Part shown: positions 51,844 to 59,900 of the stretch, piece after piece | How positions within the stretch are numbered: the first letter of the stretch is position 1 | Layout: every line of letters begins with the position of its first letter | Assembly (NCBI GenBank): GCA_013360585.1 | Contig: JABWBH010000016.1 | Coordinates: 1 to 64,000, forward strand | Origin: Phycisphaerae bacterium | Lineage (GTDB): Bacteria > Planctomycetota > Phycisphaerae > UBA1845 | Direction: 5' to 3' | Length of the DNA stretch: 64,000 nt | Notes under the pieces: model-generated | What the model saw: the letters and a program-made list of their open reading frames with translations, nothing else | Databases searched by the model: none | Told to the model about the DNA's origin: nothing | Made by a program: the position numbers and the translations under genes

Positions 51844-53712
51844 CTATCCCGCCACCCGCTTCAGTTCGGTTCGGACCGGTTCACCCCGCAACTGCAACGT
51901 CACCAGTCCCGCCAGCGGCGTCCCCGGCAACGCATGACTCGCCGCACCCCCCGACGCCTCACGCATCGGAATCGGACTGGCGGGAACGCCCGGCTTGCGC
52001 TGAATCCCCCCTCGCATCAGCCGCACCGCCCAGCCGATCGTCCGCCGGAACGTCTGAACCAGCCCCCACATCCCCAGCGCCTGCATCCCGGCGTCCGCAA
52101 GATACAACCGGCTTTTCGGCTTCATCAGCGCCGACACGAAACGAAACGGATTATAAAAGTACAGGTAGGCCGCAAGAATGTTCAATTGCTTCCGCCACGG
52201 CTGAGGATGGTTCGACGCCACCACGTAATTCGCATCCAGCATGTGAGGCTCGACTTTCCGCCCGCCCGCGCTTTCGTACACCAGCCCGGTCGTGAACGCC
52301 TCCTCGTACAATTTCGAACCCGTCGCGGGCGTCATCATCAGCACCTGAAGACTGATCGCCCCCGCACGCCGAAGCAGACGCACCTGGTTGAGCAGTCCGT
52401 AATCCCGCCCGCGCGTCGCCAGCGGCTGCGTGTCGTGGTGCATCATCATCGGCATCGGACAGATGCCGTGTTTCCGCAGGAGATGAAACGCCTCCGTCGT
52501 CTTGTCCACGCTCTGGCCCTTCCGCACCAGGGTCGCGGTCATGTCCTCCACGCCCAGCCACAGCGCCCGCACGCCCGCCCGCCGCACCTCCTGCAACTGG
52601 TCGCGCATCGCCAGCGTGTCATGCACCGTCACCTCGGTCCCCCACCGGATGCGCTTGCGGAACGGCTCTCCGCCGATCCTCGTCCGCGCCAGCGCCTCGA
52701 TGATCCGCGTCGTCCGGTCGTGATCGTTGAAGAAATTGTCGTCCGAGCCGAAAAAGTAGCGCAACCCGAACTCCCGGTGCAGCGACGTGAACTCCTCAAC
52801 GATCCGCTCGGGGCTTTTCAACCGGTGCTGGCGCTGGTTGTACGCAGGAATCGGGCAATACGGGCAGTTGAACTTGCACCCGAACGTCAACACCAGCGAG
52901 GCGATCGGCGAATACTTTCGCACCTCGGAATCCGAAAGCGGCCGTGGCGACAGCTCCTCCCCCTTCCCCGGCGGCTCCAGCAGGCGGTACCCCGGCACCG
53001 GATGCGGAAGCTCGTCCAGATCACTCACCAGCCGCTGCACGCCCGTGTCCACCAGTTCTTCCGCAGCGCCTTCAGATCCCGTCCGCGCGTACACCAGCCC
53101 GGGAATCGCGTCCAGCAACCCGCTGTTCCGCGCTCGCAGAAACGCCTCTCGCAGCGACGAATGCGGATCGCGGATCGAAAGCACCGTCTCCAGCAGGCTC
53201 AGCAGAACGTATTCCTCGCCCGTCACCGCTACGTCCGCCCCCGACGGGTTCCTCGGATCCGAACTGAACACGTCCCACGGCTCGTAGATCGTTTTCGCCC
53301 CGCCCGCGATGATCAGCGGACGATGCGCCGCGTCGATCCGGCACGCGTCACGGATCAGCGCTTTGCACGCCTCCGTGTGTATCTGCATGCTCGACACGAG
53401 GAAAAGATCGGGCACACGCCCGTCCAGGCGCATCCGGGAAGGGCGGAACCGGCGGTTCCACTGCTGAAGGACGATCCGCGTCCGCGCAAACCCCGCGTCC
53501 GCCAGCGCCGCGCCCACCGCCCGAACCCCCGCCGGCGCCATCCGCATGTCCGCGTATATGAAAGGCAGCATGCGCGTCCGGTGATCGAACGCACACGCCA
53601 CGACCGTCGTCAGGTCGTGCGCCGGCGCCATCCGCCGAAGGCGCTGTCGCAACTCCGTCAACGCGCCGGGCCGCAGCAGCTCATCCCCGCGATGTCGGCG
53701 CGGTAGCTCCAT
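51844..53712 (-). CDS. Radical SAM protein with B12-binding-like N-terminal domain
   Basis: A 622-residue protein. ATG at 53712 has AAGGAG five bases upstream. The N-terminal third (DLFLVSSMQIHTEACKALIR, PLIIAGGAKTIYEP, ADVAVTGEEYVLLSLLE) resembles the cobalamin-binding fold of class B radical SAM proteins. The cluster motif CKFNCPYC follows in VLTFGCKFNCPYCPIPAYN, then FFGSDDNFFND and ALWLGVEDM. The C-terminal third includes a hydrophobic stretch (NILAAYLYFYNPFRFVSALM), as in the hopanoid and tetrapyrrole members. The B12-type methyltransferase/cyclase group is a reasonable place; the substrate is unknown. Confidence 0.85.
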   Translation of the reverse strand: MELPRRHRGDELLRPGALTELRQRLRRMAPAHDLTTVVACAFDHRTRMLPFIYADMRMAPAGVRAVGAALADAGFARTRIVLQQWNRRFRPSRMRLDGRVPDLFLVSSMQIHTEACKALIRDACRIDAAHRPLIIAGGAKTIYEPWDVFSSDPRNPSGADVAVTGEEYVLLSLLETVLSIRDPHSSLREAFLRARNSGLLDAIPGLVYARTGSEGAAEELVDTGVQRLVSDLDELPHPVPGYRLLEPPGKGEELSPRPLSDSEVRKYSPIASLVLTFGCKFNCPYCPIPAYNQRQHRLKSPERIVEEFTSLHREFGLRYFFGSDDNFFNDHDRTTRIIEALARTRIGGEPFRKRIRWGTEVTVHDTLAMRDQLQEVRRAGVRALWLGVEDMTATLVRKGQSVDKTTEAFHLLRKHGICPMPMMMHHDTQPLATRGRDYGLLNQVRLLRRAGAISLQVLMMTPATGSKLYEEAFTTGLVYESAGGRKVEPHMLDANYVVASNHPQPWRKQLNILAAYLYFYNPFRFVSALMKPKSRLYLADAGMQALGMWGLVQTFRRTIGWAVRLMRGGIQRKPGVPASPIPMREASGGAASHALPGTPLAGLVTLQLRGEPVRTELKRVAG

Positions 53713-54300
53713 CCTTGCTCCTTACAAGAAGGACCGTCGCCGCCGTTCCACGGGCGGCCCATCCTGAGTCCTGCTCAACGCCAGCGGACGCGCGGCGCAG
53801 GGGTTTCCCGCCCCCGGCCCGCAGGCAACGGAATTGTACTGCTATTCCGCCACGTGTCGAGATCGCCCACATGCCTTTGGGGCAAGCGCCATGACCTTGG
53901 TTTTGGCCGTTTTCCTGGGGGCGGGTTCCGTGAATCACGACAAAAGACGCAGGAGTCAAGGATTCGTCTCACGCCCCCGAAATCCCAGGGGAATCAGAAC
54001 CTCAAGCCGCCCTTATGCAATTCCTGACCTTGATAATCCAGGGAGTCTCCTTCCTTCAAAAAAGGGGGCAACGTCGAGCTAACCTCATTGCAACATTGCG
54101 ATTGCACTGGCCGTCATGATGCCCTCGTCGGGCTTCACGCGGCCTGAGGATCCAGATGCAGCATGACGGTTCGGCTCGAAACACGTCTAAGTGTAAGAAT
54201 CCTGATGGATACCTCGGATCCACTTCCGGGAGCGGCAGCTTCTTTTCGACGTTCGATTCGAGCGCACTCCCTCACCTTTTTCCTCAAGGAGACTGATGTC
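53713..54300. other. Divergent intergenic region, no gene seen
   Basis: About 590 bases between the radical SAM gene (leftward) and the FecR-like gene (rightward). Short frames here have no ribosome binding site and no protein-like composition. TTCAAAAAAGGGGGC near 54055 is a homopolymer patch. Promoters must lie here but none is convincing. Confidence 0.4.
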
Positions 54301-55269
54301 ATGTACAAGCGAAACAAGGAGCGAGGATGGGCGATCAGGTGCCTGAGCGCCTTGATAGGTATCGGTCCGGGGATCGTTTCAGCGGACGTCACCATCACCA
54401 TCCTCGAAACAAAGGGAATCGTGTCCGTCAAGAAGGCCGGCGAGCGGAATTACAGGCGTCTGGCGCAAGGTGAGACGCTCTCAACCTGCGACACGATCAA
54501 GTTGCTTCACTCCAATGATGATGAACTCTCGATCGTATCCTCAATCAAGTGGGTCCGCGAAGGGGACTGTCCCAATAAAGGCAAGGCCGTCTCAACCGCG
54601 GATACAGAGAAAACCAGGACGCTTCACGTCGGCACCGACATCGGCAATCCCGGACCATTGCCGCCGGGCGGCTATTTCGATTTGCTGCTCGACGACGACG
54701 CGAAGATTTCCACCGCCACCATCATCGAAGGCCAGTCCTGTGAAGGAACCGGGCACTGCGGCCTGAACAGCCCGATGGCGCTGGCGGTAGCGATCGAACC
54801 CACGCCCCCCGAGCACGAGACGGTCTTCAGCGGAGAATACGGCTTCAACCTCGAGGGTCAGGAGTACACCCACTTCATTAACTACCCTCCCAATTCGATC
54901 CCGCTGGTTTCGGTTCCGTACTTCGGCCCGTTCAGCGGAGAGCATATTCTTGTTCCACCAGGTCAAATGATCACTTGGCACGCTTCCGGTGTGTTCGAGT
55001 TGTCGGAAGCACCCCCCTGTACCGGAGCCGAAGATCTCAAGGTCACGGCGTGTCGCCAAAGAGCCTGCGGAAGCACGTTCAAGGCGAAACTCTCCAGGGC
55101 TTTGCCTGGATCGCCCGTGACGTTCACGAGGGACGGGCGTGTATTCGACAGGGCCGTGGTGAATGACCGCGGCAAGGCCGTGGGCAGGTTCTGCGGCGAG
55201 ACCTCCGGCTCCCACCTGATCGGTGTCGTGGAATGCGAATCGGCGGTCGCCGAGAGCAACTGCCCTTAA
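54301..55269 (+). CDS. Secreted FecR-like protein with shared C-terminal domain
   Basis: A 322-residue protein. ATG at 54301 has CAAGGAGAC upstream and gives a signal peptide (AIRCLSALIGIGPGIVSA). The N-terminal part (VTITILETKGIVSVKKAGER, then YRRLAQGETLSTCDTIKLL) resembles FecR-type beta domains (G.V.V...G......G..L..GD.I). The middle is unrecognised. Residues 240-322 (CTGAEDLKVTACRQRACGST, PGSPVTFTRDG, VNDRGKAVGRF, ending NCP) are the C-terminal domain shared with the proteins at 16876 and 34888. Probably periplasmic or surface-bound. Single gene. Confidence 0.75.
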   Translation: MYKRNKERGWAIRCLSALIGIGPGIVSADVTITILETKGIVSVKKAGERNYRRLAQGETLSTCDTIKLLHSNDDELSIVSSIKWVREGDCPNKGKAVSTADTEKTRTLHVGTDIGNPGPLPPGGYFDLLLDDDAKISTATIIEGQSCEGTGHCGLNSPMALAVAIEPTPPEHETVFSGEYGFNLEGQEYTHFINYPPNSIPLVSVPYFGPFSGEHILVPPGQMITWHASGVFELSEAPPCTGAEDLKVTACRQRACGSTFKAKLSRALPGSPVTFTRDGRVFDRAVVNDRGKAVGRFCGETSGSHLIGVVECESAVAESNCP

Positions 55270-55780
55270 GCTCGACTCTGCCGTTTGGAAGGAAGCTCAA
55301 TCGCTCGGCCTTGTTGGTCGAGCCGCGTGAGCCGGATGCGCCTGGGGAGTTCTGATATCTCCGCGTGAATCAGCGACCTTTTCATGACTGTTTCTCAGCA
55401 CGACCGTCGCCAGCATGGCCGTGACCCTTCGCCGTTGCGGCGACAGCTCGCTCCGAGAATCAGAACCCCCGACCCTTCTGGAACGTCGGACGGGAAAAAG
55501 ATGTCCTGAACGCCGAAGCGAGCGATTCCACCGCTTGGGGTAACGTGAACCTGCCTGCGCCCGTCCGCCTTTCCGGCGGACGGGTTGGCACGTCGAACCC
55601 CTTTCCGATTGTTTTTAGCCCCGGATTCATAAAAAACCTGCCGTACGAGACGACAGAAGTCGAAATGAAAGGGTTTAGGAAAATGGGCTACACTTAGTCC
55701 GTCCGATTGGTCCGATCTACAAATGAAACCGTTGGCGGACGTCGACACCGACGCCCGTTTCAGATGTAATCCGGGGTATC
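55270..55780. other. Intergenic region with one hairpin
   Basis: About 510 bases without a supported gene. A 117-codon minus-strand frame (55395-55748) lacks a ribosome binding site and has no protein-like signature. The hairpin at 55560-55584 is the only clear structure. Confidence 0.4.
55560..55584. other. Perfect 10-bp hairpin
   Basis: CCCGTCCGCC (55560-55569) and GGCGGACGGG (55575-55584) pair exactly around TTTCC. No T run follows on either strand. It may be a terminator-like or dispersed palindrome. Confidence 0.5.
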
Positions 55781-56365
55781 ATGTCCACCACCGCCGTGAT
55801 TTTCGACCTTGACGGCACGCTGACAAAGCCGATACTTGATTTCGACCTGATCCGGCGAGACATAGGCATTCCCTCTGGACCGATCCTTGAAGCCCTGGAG
55901 CGCATGGGACAGGAGGATCGCAGGCGCGCCGAAGACATTCTCAATCATCACGAAGCCCACGCGGCCACCCACTCCACGTTGCAGGAAGGGGCGCGCGAAG
56001 TGCTGCTGGCACTGCGACGCCGCGGTTATCCCACGGCCATCCTGACGCGCAATGCCCGGCGCTGGGTTGATGTCGTTGTGTCAAAACACCGGCTTGAGGT
56101 GGACGCCGTTCGCACACGAGAAGATGGGGCAATCAAGCCGGCCGCGGAACCGGTGCTGGATCTCTGCCGCCAACTCAAAGCCGATCCGACCGCAAGCTGG
56201 GTCGTGGGGGATTATCTTTTTGACCTGCAATCCGGAAGGCTCGCGGGGACGCGCACCATTCTGATGATCGGCGACGGCCCGACACCGTCTTTCGCTTCCG
56301 CGGCGGATCACGTCATCCGCCGGCTCGCGGAACTTCTGCCCCTGATCGACCGCAACGGCCCCTGA
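55781..56365 (+). CDS. HAD-superfamily phosphatase
   Basis: A 194-residue cytoplasmic hydrolase, phosphoglycolate-phosphatase-like. Motif I is FDLDGTLTKP (nucleophile Asp), motif II AILTRNA, Lys of motif III in GAIKPAAEPVLDLC, and motif IV WVVGDYLFDLQSG. The helical cap is short (about 15-75), as in small subfamily I members. All catalytic residues are present. Substrate unknown. It is convergent with the lipoprotein gene (33 bases). Confidence 0.9.
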   Translation: MSTTAVIFDLDGTLTKPILDFDLIRRDIGIPSGPILEALERMGQEDRRRAEDILNHHEAHAATHSTLQEGAREVLLALRRRGYPTAILTRNARRWVDVVVSKHRLEVDAVRTREDGAIKPAAEPVLDLCRQLKADPTASWVVGDYLFDLQSGRLAGTRTILMIGDGPTPSFASAADHVIRRLAELLPLIDRNGP

Positions 56366-56398
56366 GGCGGCTGAAGGTGAGGATGCCGACGACACGCA

Positions 56399-56902
56399 TC
56401 AGAACACTTCCTTCGGAACGATGATCCGGATCGGTTGACCGAACGTCTTGCGCCCGGCGGGATCCTCGTACGACACGATGAACTCCACTTCCCGCTCCAG
56501 CACGTCGTGCGGCGCCCACGACAGACGCATCACGTAATACTGCCCGAGCGTCGTCGGGTGCCGCTTGTGCGGCAGCGTCCGGGTCGGGGCGCTGAACGTC
56601 GTGATTTTCTCCCGCGACACTTCGCCCTGCGCGTCGCGCCCGCGGTAATACATGTCCACGATGAACGTCCCCGGCACGAGGACGCCGCGGTGCTCGTTCT
56701 GAGGAATCAGAAATATCCGGAACTGGATCCCCTCCGGCTTCTCATCGCGCACCGCATCCATGTTCAGCCACGGATTCGCGCTGCGCAGGATCGAGACCGT
56801 CTGAATCCGCGGACCCCGGTAATTCCGCCCCCCGGACTCGCATCCCGCCGTGCAGAAAACCAGCAATACCAACCCCGCCGGAACCGACCGCCGCACCATC
56901 AT
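56399..56902 (-). CDS. Lipoprotein coupled to the giant secretin
   Basis: A 167-residue protein with a lipobox (LVLLVFCTAGC, Cys21) and a single beta-rich domain (IQFRIFLIPQNEHRGVLVPG, TFIVDMYYRG, YYVMRLSWAPHDVLEREVEF). The start overlaps the stop of the secretin gene by four bases (ATGA). A lipoprotein so placed could be a pilotin-like helper that brings the secretin to the outer membrane, but the fold does not match known pilotins by eye; this is inference from context. Confidence 0.75.
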   Translation of the reverse strand: MMVRRSVPAGLVLLVFCTAGCESGGRNYRGPRIQTVSILRSANPWLNMDAVRDEKPEGIQFRIFLIPQNEHRGVLVPGTFIVDMYYRGRDAQGEVSREKITTFSAPTRTLPHKRHPTTLGQYYVMRLSWAPHDVLEREVEFIVSYEDPAGRKTFGQPIRIIVPKEVF

Positions 56903-59900
56903 GACGAGCCACCGCCCTCGGCCCGCGCGATCTCTGTCTTCTCTGCGTCCTTCTTCACCGGCGGCGATTCCTCGGCCGGCTTATCCGGCGGCGGCTTCGG
57001 ACCGTACTTCGTGATCGGCTTCGAAAGGTCCGGTCCGTAACGCCGCGGTTTCGGCCCGTAAAGCTCCCGGTTCGCAGGCGTCGCACCGTTCCCGTTGCTC
57101 GGTCCCGCCGACGGGGCGTTGGGATCCTGCGGACCCATCAGCGCCGCGTCCGGCGTAATCCGCAGCCCCTCCATGAAACGGTGCGTCTTCACCCAGTCCG
57201 ACGCCTCGCCCATGTCCCGCTCGCGCCCCGACATCTGCCGCGCGTCCTGCGGCGTCCGGAGCACCTCCACCGTCAGCACCACCATCAGCTCCGTCCGCCG
57301 GCTCACGTCCGTCGCGGATCGGAACAGCGGACCGAAAAGCGGAAGATCTCCGAAAATCGGAACCTTCGTCTCGCCGTACTCCTGGCTCGACGTGATCAAC
57401 CCTCCGAGCACCACCGTCTCCCCGTCCTTCACCGTCACGCTCGATTCCAGCCGCCGCTCGTTGATCACCGGCGCCCGCAAACCCTCCGTCAGCGTGATCG
57501 TCTGATTCGAAAGCTGCGAAATCTCCGCCAGAATATCCATCCGGACGTAGTTGTCCGGCGTAATGTGCGGCGTCACGTCCAGCTCGATGCCTACATCCTC
57601 GTAGTCGAACGACGTCTGCGTCCGGGCGCTCGTGTCTCCCACGTTCGACGTCGTCGGGATCGGAATGCGGTCGCCGATCCGGATGTTGCCCACCCGGTTG
57701 TTCTCCACCACCACCGTCGGCCGCGACAACACTTCCAACCGGCTTTCCGTCTGCAGCGCATGCACCAGGAACCCGAAATCCTCCCCCGTGATCGTGAACG
57801 AGAATCCCGTCCCCGATCCGATGGCCCCGATGTCCGTCCCGATCACGCTATCGAATGCGTCGTTGTCTCCGATCACCGTCCCGTTCGGCCCCAGCACCGC
57901 CGTCTGGGAGAACTCCAGATCCTGACCCGCGAACTCGATGCCCAGCTCGAGACGATCGTCCAGAATCACCTCCGCCACCATCACGCTGATCCGCACCTGC
58001 GGCTCAGGCCGGTCAAGCTGCTGCACCAGCTCCAGAATCTGCGGCAGCTTCCGCGGACTCGCCCCGATCACCAGCCCCGCCCCGCGATCCTCCTCATCCG
58101 TCCCCCCAATGCTCACCAGCGACACTTTCTTCTCGCTTCGCTGATATGACGAGGTCGATTCCTCCGTGTCCTGGTACACTTCCTCCTCCTGCTGCAACCA
58201 GTCCTGAAGCGCCTGCGACAACTGCTCGGGCTGAAGCGTGTTCGGCCGGTACACGTCGGCCAGCCGCTCCTGCACATCCCGCGCATCCAGAATCCGCACC
58301 AGCCCCTCCACCATCTGAAGGTCGATCGGCGCCCCCGCCGCCACCACCGTGTTCGTCCGCACGTCCGCCACGAAGCGCAGCGTCTGCCCCGCCAGCGCCG
58401 GAATCCCCTGCGACGGGAAGCCCATCAACTCGAACGTGCTGCGGATGTTCTGCTCCTCCTGATCCCCGGTCGCGCTGCCTTCCTCATAAAGTTCGCGGAG
58501 CATCTCCACGACCGTCTCCGCGTTGCTGTTCCACAGCTCGAACATCCGGATCTCGTTCACCGTCGGGCGGATCTGGTCGATGCTGCGGATCATCGACTCC
58601 AGGGCGTCGATGCTCTTCTCCGGCGCATACACGAAGATCGAGTTCGTCCGCGGATCCGGCGTGAACCGAACGTCCTGCCGAAGCAGTTTGTGCTCCACGA
58701 ACGTCCCGTCGTCCCGCTCCTCGCGGAACGTCACCATCACCGCCGACTGCTCGTCCTCGTTCTCCCCGAAGATCGCCTCCTGAAGCACCTGCGCGAAGTT
58801 CTCCGCCAGCGCCTGCTTGAGCTTCACCACCCGCACGCCCTGGTTCCGCACCGGCAGCGTCGTGTCCAGCTTCTCGATCATCACCGCCACGTCCTCAAGC
58901 TGCGACGACGATGCCCAGACGATCAGCGCGTTGCTCCGAACATCCGGAACCACCGCCACCGCGTCCGGACGCCCGGAGTCCGCGTCGCCGCCTGACTCCG
59001 CGAACAACTGGTCCAGCCCCTCCGCCACGTCTTCCGCCCGCGCGTACTGAAGCGGGAAAATCTCCACCTGCTTCGCCAGCGACGACTTCTGATCCAGCAG
59101 CTTCAGCAGGTCCGACACCACCTTGTGATCATCGCGCGATGCGCTGATCACCAGGCTGTTCGCCCCCTCAAACGGCACGATCACCACCGGCGTGCGCTCC
59201 GCGCTGTCCCCGCCCCCCTGCGCGCGGTCCTCGAACAACCGCGTCATCTTCGCCGCAAGCGTCACCGCGTTCGCGTGGATCAGCGCATACGCCTCCAGCA
59301 CCGCCGTCGTCGGGCCCGACTCCACGTCCAGCTTCGTGATCAGCGTCTCCACCCGCTCCATCGCGTCCTGCGTCGCCGCCACGATCAGCGAGTTGCTCCG
59401 CTCGTCCGAAATGAACGTCGGTTGGTTCTCCTCGCCCATCAACTGCGTCAGCCCGTCGAACAACTCCTCGAACTTCGTCTTCATCTGCATCGCATCCGCG
59501 AACTTCAGCCCGAAGATGCGGATGCTGTCCACGGCCGACTCCTGCTCCAGGCTCTCGACAAGCTGCTTGATCTGGGCGAAGTCCTCCGGACCTGCCGCCA
59601 CGATCAGCGAGTTGCTTCGCGTGTCCGCCACGATCACCGGCTCATCCGGAAACTGCTCCGCTTCCTGAAGGATCGCAATCTTCCGCTGCCACAGCTCGAC
59701 GATCTTTTCCGCCATCGTCTCCGCCGACAGGTGCTTGCACTTGATGATCCCCAGTTGCGTCAGGTTCCGGCTCGCCGGCACGTCCAGCGACTTCACCAGC
59801 TCCGTGATCTCTCCCAGGTTCTCCTCGCTCGCCGACAGAATCAGCGCGTTGTTGTTCACGTCAATCGTCAGGAACACACGCTCCGCCTCTGACGGAATGG

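Noticed and set aside
51934..53706. 590-codon plus-strand frame opposite the radical SAM gene
   Set aside because: Arg/His/Pro-rich shadow; the minus strand has the CxxxCxxC motif and a good ribosome binding site.
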